Shown: piece by piece, positions 48,807-58,163 of the stretch
How the letters are laid out: the number at the start of each line of letters is the position of its first letter
Numbering within the stretch: position 1 is the stretch's first letter
NCBI RefSeq assembly: GCF_946892675.1
Contig: NZ_CAMPOV010000001.1
Location: 656,033 to 720,032, forward strand
DNA length: 64,000 nt
Reading direction: 5' to 3'
Source of the DNA: Arthrobacter sp. Marseille-P9274
GTDB taxonomy: Bacteria > Actinomycetota > Actinomycetes > Actinomycetales > Micrococcaceae
The notes under the pieces: generated by a model
The model's input: only the letters and a program-made list of their open reading frames with translations
What the model was told of the DNA's origin: nothing
Databases searched by the model: none
Position numbers and translations under genes: made by a program

Positions 48807-49888
48807 GCCTTCGCGAGCACAGCGGGCAAAAAATGACGACGGCGGCGCCCGCCTCCGCGGACCTGACGCCGGGGTCGGGCGTGCTGTGGGGCCTGGTCCT
48901 GCTGGCCGCGCTGGCGGCCTCGGTGCTGGCCGCCGTCTCGTTCGGGCCGGCCAACCTGTCTCCGCAGCAGGTCCTCGGTTCGATCCTCCAGCATCTGGGA
49001 CTCCGCCCGGAGTCGCCGGGTGCCGCGGACCTGACGCCGATCCAGGACGCCATCATCTGGGAGCTGCGGCTGCCCCGGTTGCTCACCGCGGCACTGGTCG
49101 GTGCCGGCCTGGCCGTCAGCGGCGCGGTCATGCAGGCGCTCACGCGGAATCCGCTGGCCGACCCCTACCTGCTGGGGCTGAGCTCCGGAGCCTCACTCGG
49201 CGCCGTCGCGGTCCTCCTGCTGGGTGCCGCCATGCTGCTGCCGGTGGCCGCGTTCGCCGGCGCGATGGCGGCGATGGTGCTCACCCTCGGCCTGGCCTCG
49301 GCGCTCGGCGTCATCACCCCGACCCGCACCGTGCTCGCCGGGCTGGCCGTCTCCGCGTTGGCCTCCGCCCTGACCGCCTTCATCATTTTCTTCTCCGCGC
49401 AGGGCGATTCCTACCGCGAGGTGCTCAGCTGGATGATGGGCTCGCTGTCCGCCGCCTCGTGGAGCTCGGTGGCCATTGCCGGGACCGCCTTCGTGGCGGC
49501 GGGGGTGCCGGTGCTGCTGGCCGGCCGGATCCTCGACGGCTTCGCCTTCGGAGACACCGCGGCGGCGGCCCTCGGCCTCAACGTCAGCGCCATCCGCTGG
49601 CTCCTGCTGGGCGGAACCGCGGTGCTCACCGGGGCCATGGTCTCGGTCAGCGGCTCCATCGGCTTCGTCGGCCTGGTCCTGCCGCACGCCGTCCGGCTGC
49701 TGACCGGTGCCCGGCACCGCGCCCTGCTTCCGCTCGCGGCCCTGGCCGGGGCCGTCTTCATGGTCTGGGCGGACACGCTCGCGAGGACGCTGTTCGACCC
49801 GCGGGAAATCCCCGTCGGCATCATCACCGCGCTGCTCGGCGCCCCCGTCTTCATCGCCATGCTCTGGCACAGGAGGGACGCGGCATGA
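48803..49888 (+). CDS. Putative F420-0 ABC transporter, FecCD/BtuC-type permease
   Basis: 361 residues from ATG 48803, overlapping the binding-protein stop by 4 bp (ATGA). The FecCD fold has about ten helices, with IIWELRLPRLLTAALVGAGLAVSGAVMQALTRNPLADPYLLGLSSGASLG as the family signature. GFVGLVLPHAVRLLTGARHRALLP is the coupling region. It would form the dimeric channel for the cofactor precursor. Coupled overlaps on both sides show the three genes are made as a unit. Confidence 0.87.
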   Translation: MSLREHSGQKMTTAAPASADLTPGSGVLWGLVLLAALAASVLAAVSFGPANLSPQQVLGSILQHLGLRPESPGAADLTPIQDAIIWELRLPRLLTAALVGAGLAVSGAVMQALTRNPLADPYLLGLSSGASLGAVAVLLLGAAMLLPVAAFAGAMAAMVLTLGLASALGVITPTRTVLAGLAVSALASALTAFIIFFSAQGDSYREVLSWMMGSLSAASWSSVAIAGTAFVAAGVPVLLAGRILDGFAFGDTAAAALGLNVSAIRWLLLGGTAVLTGAMVSVSGSIGFVGLVLPHAVRLLTGARHRALLPLAALAGAVFMVWADTLARTLFDPREIPVGIITALLGAPVFIAMLWHRRDAA

Positions 49889-50784
49889 ACCTCCGCGGAG
49901 TCGACCTCGAATACCGGGCAGGCGGCACACTGATTCTCGACGGCGTGGACTGCCCGGTCCCGGCCGGCAGCGTCACCGGGCTGCTGGGCCCCAACGGCGC
50001 GGGCAAAACGAGCCTGCTGCAGCTGCTGGCCGCCGTCGCCGCGCCGCATGCCGGCACCGTCCTGCTGGACGGCGCCAGCCTCCACGCGCTGCCGCGGAAG
50101 GAACGCGCCCGCCGCCTGGCCTTCGTCGAGCAGAGTGCCGCCACCGACCTGCCGCTGACCGTGCTGGACGTGGTGCTGCTGGGCCGGATGCCCTACCGCT
50201 CCGTGCTGGCCGGCACCGGCGGCGAGGACCTGCACACCGCCCGACGGAGCCTCGAGGCGGTGGGGCTGAAAGACTTTGCCTGCCGCCGGTACTCCACGTT
50301 GTCCGGCGGCGAGCGCCAGCGGGTCCAGCTGGCCAAGGCCCTCGCCCAGGAACCGGAAGTGCTGCTGCTCGACGAACCCACCAACCATCTGGACGTCAAC
50401 GCCCAGCTGTCCACCATGGAGCTGGTCCGGGACCTGGCGGCCGGCGGCGTGGGCGTGCTGGCCGCCCTGCACGACATCAACCTCGCGGCGGCCTACTGCG
50501 ACCGGGTCATCGTGCTGCACCAGGGCCGGGTCGCCGCGGCAGGTCCCACCGCCGAGGTCCTGGTGCCCGCCCTGATCCGCCGGGTCTACGGGGTCGAAGC
50601 CGTCGTGCTGGACCACCCGCTCACGGGCAGGCCGCTGGTGGCCTTCGGCCCGTTGCCGGAGGCCCCGCCCTCCGCGCCTTCGTTGTCCGATCCTGCGCAC
50701 GGTGCTTCATCGTCGGATCCCGCGCCTCGGAATGCTTCGGCGGATCCCACGCCGCGCGAGCCTTCCGCGAGTCCGGCCGTGTAG
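49885..50784 (+). CDS. Putative F420-0 ABC transporter, ATP-binding protein
   Basis: 299 residues from ATG 49885, overlapping the permease stop by 4 bp. Walker [19 protein letters not shown], signature [16 protein letters not shown], Walker [12 protein letters not shown], switch His in [12 protein letters not shown]. The ATPase domain ends near residue 255 ([15 protein letters not shown]). The last ~40 residues are a Ser/Pro/Ala low-complexity tail ([17 protein letters not shown]) whose DNA also encodes, on the other strand, the tail of CofE. Confidence 0.88.
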   Translation: MNLRGVDLEYRAGGTLILDGVDCPVPAGSVTGLLGPNGAGKTSLLQLLAAVAAPHAGTVLLDGASLHALPRKERARRLAFVEQSAATDLPLTVLDVVLLGRMPYRSVLAGTGGEDLHTARRSLEAVGLKDFACRRYSTLSGGERQRVQLAKALAQEPEVLLLDEPTNHLDVNAQLSTMELVRDLAAGGVGVLAALHDINLAAAYCDRVIVLHQGRVAAAGPTAEVLVPALIRRVYGVEAVVLDHPLTGRPLVAFGPLPEAPPSAPSLSDPAHGASSSDPAPRNASADPTPREPSASPAV

Positions 50785-51617
50785 CCCTGCCGGAAGCCTT
50801 CCCGCCGGCCGGCATCGAATCCCTCGCGGCGGCCGGCCTCCAGCCCTTCCTGCCGCCCTGCCTCCATCGCCTCGGCCGTGCCCAGGCGGAACATGTCCTG
50901 CTCGGCGGACCGGATGAGCGCAGCCGCACCCGCCTCCCCGAGGCTCGCTTCGCCGTCGTTGTTTGGAGGCTTAACCAGCGCGCCCAGCCCGCGCACCACG
51001 GCCACCGGGCAGCCGCTGGTCTTGCCCTTGACCAGGTCCGCGGCGGACGCGATCTCGTCGGCGACGGCGGTGACCGTGGCACTCAGCCGGCGGCCCGCGC
51101 TGTCCACGGAACCGCGCAGGTCGGCCAGCGGCGCCAGCCCGGCGACGCCGATCGCGGCGTCCGTCTGCCCGTTCCGCCAGGGCCTGCCGAGGGTATCCGT
51201 AATAACGACGGCGACGTTCACTCCGCAGCGCCGGTGCAGTTCCGCGCGCAGCCGGCGGGCGGACGCGTCGGGATCAACCGGCAGCAGGAGCACGGTCCCC
51301 TCGGGCGTGTTGCTGGCATCCACGCCCGCGGCTGCGGAGACGACGCCCAGCCGGTTCTCCACGATCCGGGTCACGCCGTTGTCATGCGCACGCGTCGCGA
51401 CCACCCGGACCGTTTCCGCGGTGATCGCGTCCTCCCGGTCCGCCGCCGACAGCAGGCGGCCCTCGGCCTTGGAGAGGATCTTGGACGTCACCGCCAGGAT
51501 GTCGCCCTCCTGGAGGTCACCGCCCGCGGCCGCCTCGATGACGGCGGCCAGGTCGTCGCCGGCGGTGATCTCGCCGATCCCCTCGACGGCGAAAACAGAC
51601 AGCGCGCGCGGGCTCAT
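50586..51617 (-). CDS. cofE: Coenzyme F420-0:L-glutamate ligase (CofE) with C-terminal extension
   Basis: 343 residues from ATG 51617. CofE motifs: [64 protein letters not shown] and [27 protein letters not shown]. They cover the GTP and metal sites. The enzyme adds glutamate residues to F420-0. The family normally ends near residue 255. Here about 90 more residues follow: [20 protein letters not shown]-type repeats, then a Gly/Ser-rich stretch, overlapping the convergent ATPase gene by 199 bp. The C-terminal nitroreductase-like domain of mycobacterial FbiB is absent. It overlaps the LLM gene stop by 4 bp (ATGA). Confidence 0.9.
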   Translation of the reverse strand: MSPRALSVFAVEGIGEITAGDDLAAVIEAAAGGDLQEGDILAVTSKILSKAEGRLLSAADREDAITAETVRVVATRAHDNGVTRIVENRLGVVSAAAGVDASNTPEGTVLLLPVDPDASARRLRAELHRRCGVNVAVVITDTLGRPWRNGQTDAAIGVAGLAPLADLRGSVDSAGRRLSATVTAVADEIASAADLVKGKTSGCPVAVVRGLGALVKPPNNDGEASLGEAGAAALIRSAEQDMFRLGTAEAMEAGRQEGLEAGRREGFDAGRREGFRQGYTAGLAEGSRGVGSAEAFRGAGSDDEAPCAGSDNEGAEGGASGNGPKATSGLPVSGWSSTTASTP

Positions 51618-52618
51618 CGCGTCAGCGCCGGGACCACGGTGCCGCCGAAGACCTCGATCCACTCGCGCTGGTTGCGGCCCACGTTGTGCAGGTAGATGCG
51701 GTCGAAGCCCAGGTCGGCGAACTTCTGGATGGCGGCACGGTGCACGTCCGGATCTTCGGAGATGACCATCCGGCCCTCGAAGTCTTCCGGGCGCACCAGC
51801 TTGGCCATCTGCTCCAGCTCGAAGGGAGAGCGGATGTCCGCCTTGGGGAATTTCATGCCGCCGTTGGGCCACTCCGTCATCGCGTTGGACAGCGCTTCTT
51901 CATAGGTCGGGGCCCAGCTCAGGTGCAGCTGCAGCACCTTCGGCATGCCGGAAGGATCCTTACCCGCTTCCCTGGCTCCGGCGTCGAACCGGTCGAAGAG
52001 CATCGCGACCTTGTCCAGCGGCGCGCCGACGGTGATCAGCCCGCCGGCGTTCTTGCCCGCGCGCTTGGCGGTCACCGGGCCCGCCGTTGCGACCAGGAGT
52101 TCCGGCGGCACCTCCGGCATCGTCCACAGCCTCGTGGACTCCAGCTTGTAGTAGGTGCCGCTGTGCCGGACGTCCTTGCCCGCCAGCGAACCGGCGAAGA
52201 GCTTGTTGATGATCTCGATCGCCTCGAACATCCGGTTGATCCGCTCCGGAGGCTCCGGCCAGTACTGCCCCACGATGTGTTCGTTCAGCGCCTCGCCGGA
52301 CCCCAGCCCCAGCCAGTGCCGGCCCGGATACATGGCCGCGAGCGTGGCCGACGCCTGCGCCACCATCGCCGGGTGCCAGCGGAAACTCGGGCAGGTGACG
52401 CCCGGCCCGATGTCGCCCTTGGTTCGCTCCCCCAGGGCCGTGAGCACGTTCCAGACGAAGGCCGATTCGCCCTGCGCGGGCACCCACGGCTGGAAGTGGT
52501 CGGCCGCCATGACGCCGGAGAAGCCGTGCTGCTCCGCATGCTCGGACAGCGCCACCGCCTCGCTGGGGTGGAACTGCTCGAGCATGGCCGCGTAGCCGAC
52601 GGTCAGTGACTTTGCCAT
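51614..52618 (-). CDS. F420-dependent LLM oxidoreductase, glucose-6-phosphate dehydrogenase-like
   Basis: 334 residues from ATG 52618 ([16 protein letters not shown]). The layout resembles mycobacterial [63 protein letters not shown] and [21 protein letters not shown]. The DHFQPW and GSGEALNE motifs are shared with F420-binding members. It may reduce F420 using a sugar phosphate or another substrate. It is translationally coupled to cofE, which makes F420, rather than FMN, the likely cofactor. Confidence 0.87.
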   Translation of the reverse strand: MAKSLTVGYAAMLEQFHPSEAVALSEHAEQHGFSGVMAADHFQPWVPAQGESAFVWNVLTALGERTKGDIGPGVTCPSFRWHPAMVAQASATLAAMYPGRHWLGLGSGEALNEHIVGQYWPEPPERINRMFEAIEIINKLFAGSLAGKDVRHSGTYYKLESTRLWTMPEVPPELLVATAGPVTAKRAGKNAGGLITVGAPLDKVAMLFDRFDAGAREAGKDPSGMPKVLQLHLSWAPTYEEALSNAMTEWPNGGMKFPKADIRSPFELEQMAKLVRPEDFEGRMVISEDPDVHRAAIQKFADLGFDRIYLHNVGRNQREWIEVFGGTVVPALTR

Positions 52619-52693
52619 GACGGCATACTTCCACCCGGGGGTTGGGGAAACAATAGGCGGGCTTCGGCTCCTGGAACGGCGGCACCAGGAGCG

Positions 52694-52716
52694 AGGCATA
52701 GTTTTTCGCTATGCCT
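52694..52716. promoter_or_regulatory. 8-bp inverted repeat, candidate operator of aromatic operon
   Basis: AGGCATAG (52694-52701) and CTATGCCT (52709-52716) are exact inverted copies with 7 bp between. They lie in the 212-bp divergent region between the FGD-like gene and the MHS transporter. No regulator gene is encoded nearby. Confidence 0.5.
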
Positions 52717-52830
52717 ACCCGGTCTGACTTACTTGTAGCGTATGTGTCCGCGCTCCTAGTATCGCAGTGACCTGCCGCACAGTCGTGGCTGGACACCAAC
52801 GTCAGACAACTGTCTTCAAGGAGGAAGCCC

Positions 52831-54177
52831 GTGTCGCTCCCGCTCCAGACAAGCGAGGCTCCGCGCAGCGCGCTACGCCGTGTGGCAGGCGCCAGCCTTG
52901 CCGGCAACGCCATCGAGTACTACGACTTTTCCATCTATGGACTGGCTGCCGCGCTCGTCTTTCCCCAGCTGTTCTTCCCGGACAATGATCCGTTCATCGC
53001 GACCCTCGCCACTTTCGGCACGCTCGCCGTCGGATACATTTCCCGCCCGTTGGGCGCCGTCGTGTTCGGACACTTCGGCGACAGGATCGGCCGCAAACCC
53101 ATGCTGGTCATCACCTTGCTCCTGATGGGTGTCGCGACGCTGGCGATCGGCATGCTGCCCACCTTCGAGCAGGTGGGGATCTGGGCAGCGGTCATGCTGA
53201 CCGCCCTGCGGTTCCTGCAGGGCATTGCCTTCGGCGGCGAGTGGGGCGGCGCCATCCTGATGGCCTTCGAGTACGCCCCGGAGAACAGGCGCGGCCTCTT
53301 CGCCGCGATCCCGCAGGTCGGCCCGGCTACCGGTGCACTGCTGGGCAATGCGGTGTTCCTGCTGGTTACTCTGCTGCCGCAGGACCAGCTGATGGCCTGG
53401 GGCTGGCGCCTGCCCTTCCTGTTCAGCTTCGTCCTCGTCATCGTGGGCATGTTCATCCGGCTCAAGATCGCCGAATCCCCCGAGTTCCAGGCGACCAAGG
53501 ACCAGGGCCGCGATGTCAAGGTTCCGATCGCCTCGGTCCTGCGCAACAACATGCGGGCGGTGCTCCTGGTGGCCGGCGGCTTCCTCGGCTTCGGCGCCTT
53601 CTCCGTGGTGGTCATGACGTATCTGGTGGGCTACAGCCAGAAGGACATGGGCATTCCGGCGTCGACCATGCTGACCTTCACAATGCTCTCCTTCGCCATC
53701 CAGATCCCCATGATCCTCTTCTCCGGCCACCTCTCCGACAAGTACGGCCGCCGGGGCCTCATCATCATCGGCTCCGTGGCCGCCATCGTCGCGATCTTCT
53801 TCATGTTCTGGGCCGTCTCCACCGCCCAGCCGCTGCTCGTCGGCGTCGCGTACGCGGTCGGCTTCGGCTGGCTGTACACCATCTGCTACGGGCTGCAGCC
53901 CGCCCTCTTCGCCGACGCGTTCCCGGCCGAAGTCCGCTTCACCGGCATGTCGCTGGGGTACCAGCTGGCGAACGTCGTCGGCTCCGGTTTCACGCCCATG
54001 ATCGCCACCTGGCTGCTCCATTCGACGGGGAACCTCTACGCCGTGCCGGTCTTCGTCGCCGCGACCCTGGCCATCTCGATGATCTGCCTGGTCCGCCTGG
54101 CCGTGCTCGCCCAGGCGCGCAAATCGCAGGAGGGCTTGTTCGATCCCCGGGAATCCGTTCCTGTCGCTGCCAACTAG
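52831..54177 (+). CDS. MFS transporter, metabolite:H+ symporter (MHS) subfamily
   Basis: 448 residues from GTG 52831, with AAGGAGGAA upstream. MHS features are AGNAIEYYDFSIYGLAAALVFPQLFFP in the first helix, GHFGDRIGRKPMLVITLLLMG, FLQGIAFGGEWGGAILMAFEYAPENRRG and, in the second half, SDKYGRRGLIIIGS. Twelve helices are expected. Members import aromatic or organic acids (shikimate, citrate, protocatechuate-like). It is the first gene of the hydroxyquinol operon and probably imports its substrate. Confidence 0.92.
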   Translation: MSLPLQTSEAPRSALRRVAGASLAGNAIEYYDFSIYGLAAALVFPQLFFPDNDPFIATLATFGTLAVGYISRPLGAVVFGHFGDRIGRKPMLVITLLLMGVATLAIGMLPTFEQVGIWAAVMLTALRFLQGIAFGGEWGGAILMAFEYAPENRRGLFAAIPQVGPATGALLGNAVFLLVTLLPQDQLMAWGWRLPFLFSFVLVIVGMFIRLKIAESPEFQATKDQGRDVKVPIASVLRNNMRAVLLVAGGFLGFGAFSVVVMTYLVGYSQKDMGIPASTMLTFTMLSFAIQIPMILFSGHLSDKYGRRGLIIIGSVAAIVAIFFMFWAVSTAQPLLVGVAYAVGFGWLYTICYGLQPALFADAFPAEVRFTGMSLGYQLANVVGSGFTPMIATWLLHSTGNLYAVPVFVAATLAISMICLVRLAVLAQARKSQEGLFDPRESVPVAAN

Positions 54178-54207
54178 CCAGTCCACTGCCTCTTCCGGAA
54201 GGAAACC

Positions 54208-55329
54208 ATGAACTTCGAACACATCACCCTCGGCCAGCGAGTGCTCTTCGGCACGGGCAAGGCCGCCGAACACGTCGCCAAGGAGGTGGCCAGGCACGAA
54301 GCCCGCCGGGTCATGTGCATCTCCTCGGAATTCGAGCGAAGCCTTGCAGACAAGGCCCTTGCTTCCATCGACGTAGTCCTGTGGCATTCCGACGTGGTCC
54401 AGCACGTTCCCGTCGAGACGGCGGAGAAGGCCCGCAAGGCTGCCGCCGACGGCGACATCGACCTCATCGTTTGTGTCGGCGGCGGTTCCACCACCGGCCT
54501 GGCCAAGGCCGTTGCCCTGACCAGCGGCATCCCGATCGTTGCGGTTCCCACTACCTACGCAGGGTCCGAGGCGACCAACGTCTGGGGCCTGACGGAGGGG
54601 GCAACCAAGACCACCGGCGTCGATGACAAGGTCCTTCCCGCGGCGGTGATTTACGACGCCGAACTCACCGTCGGCCTGCCGGTCGCCCTATCAGTCGCAT
54701 CGGGTCTGAACGCCCTCGCGCATTGCGTCGATTCGCTGTGGGCGCCGAAGGCCGACCCGATCAACCAGGCTCTCGCGGCCGAAGGCGTCCGCGCCCTGGC
54801 CGACGGCCTCCCCCGCATCGCAGGGAATCCCGAAGGCCTGGAGGGGCGCGAGACGGCGCTCTACGGCGCCTACCTCGCCGCCGTGGCCTTCGCCTCGGCA
54901 GGTTCGGGTTTGCACCACAAGATCTGCCACGTCCTGGGCGGGACGTTCAACATGCCCCACGCGGAAACCCACGCGACCGTGCTGCCGTACGTGCTCGCAT
55001 TCAACGGCCCGGCCGCGCCCGACGCCGCTGCCCGGCTCGCCGGTGCCCTACGGTCCGGCATGGGAGCGGCCTCAGCCTCCGGTAGCCGCACCGACGCCGC
55101 AGAGGAAGCCGTGGAGCTGCTCAACGAACTGCGGAGCAGGTTGAACGCCCCGGTCTCGCTGCGGGACCACGGCTTCACCGAAGCCGACATCCCCGAGGCT
55201 GTGCGCCGCATCGTCAAGGCCGCACCGGCGTCGAACCCTGCTGCCGTGGCCGAGGAAAGCGTCACGGCGCTTCTGCACGCCGCCCTCGAAGGGCAGGTCC
55301 CGGCCGTCCGGGCCCTGGCCACGACCTGA
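54208..55329 (+). CDS. Maleylacetate reductase
   Basis: 373 residues with GGAAGGAAA before the ATG. It belongs to the iron-containing alcohol dehydrogenase family, maleylacetate reductase branch: [77 protein letters not shown] and [24 protein letters not shown]. The last two supply metal-binding Asp and His residues. It reduces maleylacetate to 3-oxoadipate with NAD(P)H. The hydroxyquinol dioxygenase encoded 17 bp downstream makes maleylacetate, so the two steps are adjacent. Confidence 0.93.
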   Translation: MNFEHITLGQRVLFGTGKAAEHVAKEVARHEARRVMCISSEFERSLADKALASIDVVLWHSDVVQHVPVETAEKARKAAADGDIDLIVCVGGGSTTGLAKAVALTSGIPIVAVPTTYAGSEATNVWGLTEGATKTTGVDDKVLPAAVIYDAELTVGLPVALSVASGLNALAHCVDSLWAPKADPINQALAAEGVRALADGLPRIAGNPEGLEGRETALYGAYLAAVAFASAGSGLHHKICHVLGGTFNMPHAETHATVLPYVLAFNGPAAPDAAARLAGALRSGMGAASASGSRTDAAEEAVELLNELRSRLNAPVSLRDHGFTEADIPEAVRRIVKAAPASNPAAVAEESVTALLHAALEGQVPAVRALATT

Positions 55330-55346
55330 ACGAAGGAGAGCCGACC

Positions 55347-56291
55347 GTGAGCAGCACTGCCGAAACAAACCAGCCCATGCCAAGGAAGGTCACCGCCGAC
55401 CAGTCGGCCGTGGAGGAGCGCCTGGTCGCCAACGTCCTCGCCTCCTTCGACAACGCCCCGGACGCCCGGCTCAAGCAGGTGATGCAGTCGCTGGTGACCC
55501 ACCTGCATGGCTTCATCCGCGACGTCCGGTTGACCGAGGCGGAGTGGAACCATGCGATCGGGTTCCTCACCGCCGTCGGGCACATCACCGACGACAAGCG
55601 CCAGGAATTCATCCTGCTATCCGATGTCCTCGGCGCCTCGATGCAGACCATCGCCGTGAACAACCCGACTTGCACCGGCAGCGCCGTCGCCACCGAGGCG
55701 ACCGTGTTCGGCCCGTTCTTCGTCGATGACGCGCCCGAGATCCCGAACGGCGGCGACATCGCCGGCGGCGCGCCAGGCCAGCCCTGCTGGATCGAAGGCA
55801 CGGTCACCGACACGGACGGCAACCCCGTACCGAACGCGAGGATCGAGGTCTGGGAGGCCGACGAGGACGGCTTCTACGACGTGCAGTACTCCGATAACCG
55901 GGTCGCCGGCCGGGCCCACCTCTTCGCCGACGAGGAGGGCAAGTACTCGTTCTGGGGCCTGACGCCGACCCCGTACCCGATTCCGCACGACGGCCCGGTC
56001 GGGCAGATGCTCGAGGCCACCGGACGGTCGCCGATGCGAGCCTCGCACCTGCACTTCATGGTCACCGCCGAGGGGCTGCGCACCCTGGTCACGCACATCT
56101 TCGTCCGCGGCGACGAGCTGCTGAAGTCGGACACGGTCTTCGGCGTCAAGGAGTCGCTGGTCAAGGACTTCGTCCAGCAGCCGGCCGGCACGCCGACTCC
56201 GGACGGCCGCGCCTTGGCTTCCGGCTGGACCCGGGCGCGCTTCGACATCGTGCTCGCCCCTGCCGGCACCGAACCGACGCCCGCCGGCTAG
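55347..56291 (+). CDS. Hydroxyquinol 1,2-dioxygenase (intradiol)
   Basis: 314 residues from GTG 55347, preceded by AAGGAG. An N-terminal helical dimerisation domain is followed by the catalytic beta-sandwich. Fe(III) ligands are Tyr177 ([10 protein letters not shown]), Tyr210 ([12 protein letters not shown]), His234 and His236 (RASHLHFMV). The [20 protein letters not shown] stretch and TYR spacing fit hydroxyquinol more than catechol dioxygenases. It cleaves 1,2,4-trihydroxybenzene to 3-hydroxymuconate (maleylacetate). It feeds maleylacetate reductase in the same operon. Confidence 0.92.
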   Translation: MSSTAETNQPMPRKVTADQSAVEERLVANVLASFDNAPDARLKQVMQSLVTHLHGFIRDVRLTEAEWNHAIGFLTAVGHITDDKRQEFILLSDVLGASMQTIAVNNPTCTGSAVATEATVFGPFFVDDAPEIPNGGDIAGGAPGQPCWIEGTVTDTDGNPVPNARIEVWEADEDGFYDVQYSDNRVAGRAHLFADEEGKYSFWGLTPTPYPIPHDGPVGQMLEATGRSPMRASHLHFMVTAEGLRTLVTHIFVRGDELLKSDTVFGVKESLVKDFVQQPAGTPTPDGRALASGWTRARFDIVLAPAGTEPTPAG

Positions 56292-56330
56292 CCCGGCAGC
56301 CACCCACGTACCGCCCCCGGAAAGGAAATC

Positions 56331-56729
56331 ATGGAAAAGCACCATACCCACGAAGAGACATTTGCCGAAGGACTGGAAATCCGCAAGGAGGTGCTCGGCG
56401 CCGCGCACGTGGAGAAGTCGATGGCCAGCGTCAGCGAATTCGCCCGCCCCATCCAGGAACTCGTGACGGAGTACTGCTGGGGCGCTACCTGGTCCCGCCC
56501 TGGACTGGAGCGCCGGGACCGCAGCCTGGTCAACCTTGCGATGCTGACCGCCCTGAACCGCGGCCACGAACTCTCCGTGCATGTCAAGGGAGCCATCAAC
56601 AACGGCGTCACGCCCGAGGAGATCCGGGAGGTGCTCCTGCAGACGGCGATCTATGTCGGTGTTCCGGCCGCTTTGGAGTCCTTCCGGATCGCCGAAGCCA
56701 CGATCAAGGAAATGAGCGTCAATGTCTGA
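56331..56729 (+). CDS. Carboxymuconolactone decarboxylase-family protein
   Basis: 132 residues with GGAAAGGAAA before the ATG. The CMD core is LVTEYCWGATWSRPGLERRDRSLVNLAMLTALNRGHELSVHVKGAINNGVTPEEIREVLLQTAIYVGVPAALESF, the PcaC-like type. The AhpD CxxC pair is absent, so it is not a peroxidase. No protocatechuate dioxygenase or cycloisomerase is present, so it probably does not decarboxylate the classical lactone here. A lactone or isomer step specific to this pathway is possible. It overlaps the next gene by 8 bp. Confidence 0.88.
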   Translation: MEKHHTHEETFAEGLEIRKEVLGAAHVEKSMASVSEFARPIQELVTEYCWGATWSRPGLERRDRSLVNLAMLTALNRGHELSVHVKGAINNGVTPEEIREVLLQTAIYVGVPAALESFRIAEATIKEMSVNV

Positions 56730-57606
56730 GGTGGCCAAGCCCCGGATCGGCTTCATCGGCCTGGGCAACATGGGAACCCCGATGTCCGGCCGGCTGGTCG
56801 AGGCCGGATTCTCCGTCACCGGCACCGATCTCGCCGAGGAAAACCGTGACCGTCTGGCCCGGGCCGGGGGAACCGCCGTCGAAACCGCGGCCCAGGTCGC
56901 CGCGGCATCCGACGTCCTGATCCTGATGCTGCCCAACTCGGCCATCGTCGAGTCTGTCCTGCTGGACGACGGTGTCGCCGCGGCTTTGCCTGCATCCGCC
57001 GTGATCGTGGACATGAGTTCTTCGGAGCCGCTGCGCACTCGGGCCCTTGCCGAACGGCTGGCGGCCCAGGGCCTTGCGCAACTGGTGGACGCGCCCGTCT
57101 CCGGAGGCGTCGGCGGGGCGGAAAAGGGAACGCTGACCATCATGGCCGGCGGCGAAACGGAGACGATTGAGTCGCTCTCCCCCGTGCTCTCGGTGCTCGG
57201 CCGCGTGCGCCATACCGGCGCAGTGGGATCAGGCCACGCGCTGAAGGCCCTGAACAACCTGCTCTCCGCCACCCACCTCCTGGCGACGTCCGAGGCCATG
57301 GTCGCCGGGCAGGAATTCGGACTGGACTCGCAAACCATGCTGGAGGTCTTCAATTCCTCCAGCGGACGCAGCGGCTCCACCGAGAACAAGTGGCCGAACT
57401 TCGTCCTCACGGGCGGCTACAACTCCGGCTTCGGGCTGGGGCTGATGCTCAAGGACATGAGGATCGCAACCCAGTTGGCAGCGGACATCAAACAGCCGAG
57501 CGTGCTCGGCAGCTACGCCGTCGAGCTGTGGTCGAAGGCGGCAGCCGAGCTCGAGCCGACGGCCGACCACACGGAGATCGCCCGCTGGGCGGGGCATAAC
57601 GGCTAA
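56722..57606 (+). CDS. 3-hydroxyisobutyrate dehydrogenase-family reductase
   Basis: 294 residues from ATG 56722, overlapping the CMD stop by 8 bp. The NAD(P) fold is RIGFIGLGNMGTPMSGRLVEAGFSVTGTDLAEE, the substrate motif DAPVSGGVGGAEKGTLTIMAGG, and the catalytic lysine is in GSGHALKALNNLLSATH (GxxxKxxNN). The family includes tartronate semialdehyde and beta-hydroxyacid dehydrogenases. It is the last gene of the operon and ends 28 bp before a terminator hairpin. The substrate is not evident; reduction or oxidation of a side-chain hydroxyacid is possible. Confidence 0.9.
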   Translation: MSEVAKPRIGFIGLGNMGTPMSGRLVEAGFSVTGTDLAEENRDRLARAGGTAVETAAQVAAASDVLILMLPNSAIVESVLLDDGVAAALPASAVIVDMSSSEPLRTRALAERLAAQGLAQLVDAPVSGGVGGAEKGTLTIMAGGETETIESLSPVLSVLGRVRHTGAVGSGHALKALNNLLSATHLLATSEAMVAGQEFGLDSQTMLEVFNSSSGRSGSTENKWPNFVLTGGYNSGFGLGLMLKDMRIATQLAADIKQPSVLGSYAVELWSKAAAELEPTADHTEIARWAGHNG

Positions 57607-57634
57607 CGACGCGTACCGGGGACAAGCCAACCAC

Positions 57635-57679
57635 AAAGAACTGTCCGGCCAGCTGCGGGAGCTGGCCGGACAGTTCTTT
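57635..57679. terminator. Bidirectional Rho-independent terminator, perfect 20-bp stem
   Basis: AAAGAACTGTCCGGCCAGCT (57635-57654), a GCGGG loop, and its exact complement (57660-57679) ending TTCTTT. The A and T flanks serve both converging operons. Confidence 0.95.
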
Positions 57680-57788
57680 GTTATCCGATGATCGGTCACG
57701 CGGGCCTGCTCGACGCACGATCCTGGCCGCCGAGCTGGCGCAGCCGCGCCGGACCCGTCTGCGCGGTCCGGCGCGGCTGTGCTGCCGC

Positions 57789-58163
57789 CTAGTGGCTTTG
57801 GCTGATGACTTGGTGGAGCTTGGGTGGCCCCTTGGCCTCGAACTCACGGGTCTGCCGCTTGGTTTCCGCCTCGTACGTCTCCACGTCCCCGCGGTGGCGT
57901 GAGATCAGGCGGCGGCGGGCGGCCGGAGCCACGTGGCACAGCCCGGGAACGTCGGCGTTGTCCCGACATTCGACGCCGCCGGAGGCCGGCGCAACCGCCC
58001 GTAGGCTCTCCCCGCGCAGGGCGAGTCCCCTGCTGGTGTACCGCCGTCGGGCTTCACCCGCGCAAGCGGGGCATTCCATGCTGGGCGGGGCCGGTGTGGG
58101 CACGAACAGTTCGATGTCAGCCCGGCACTCTGTGCAGCGGTAGTCGAAGAGCAGGCGCGCCAT
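57789..58163 (-). CDS. FmdB-type zinc-ribbon protein
   Basis: 124 residues from ATG 58163 (MARLLFDYRC). The N-terminal ribbon is YRCTECRADIEL then MECPACAGEARRRYTSRG, two CxxC pairs as in the FmdB/CxxC_CxxC_SSSS family. A charged tail follows, with two further cysteines, ending in ETYEAETKRQTREFEAKGPPKLHQVISQ. FmdB-like proteins accompany amidase and dehydrogenase operons and may bind nucleic acid or serve enzymes. The start overlaps the MBL gene stop (TGATG), so it is part of the leftward catabolic operon as last gene. Confidence 0.85.
   Translation of the reverse strand: MARLLFDYRCTECRADIELFVPTPAPPSMECPACAGEARRRYTSRGLALRGESLRAVAPASGGVECRDNADVPGLCHVAPAARRRLISRHRGDVETYEAETKRQTREFEAKGPPKLHQVISQSH

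Noticed and set aside
56331-56729. AhpD-type alkylhydroperoxidase
   Set aside because: The CxxC redox pair is missing; the sequence is PcaC-like.
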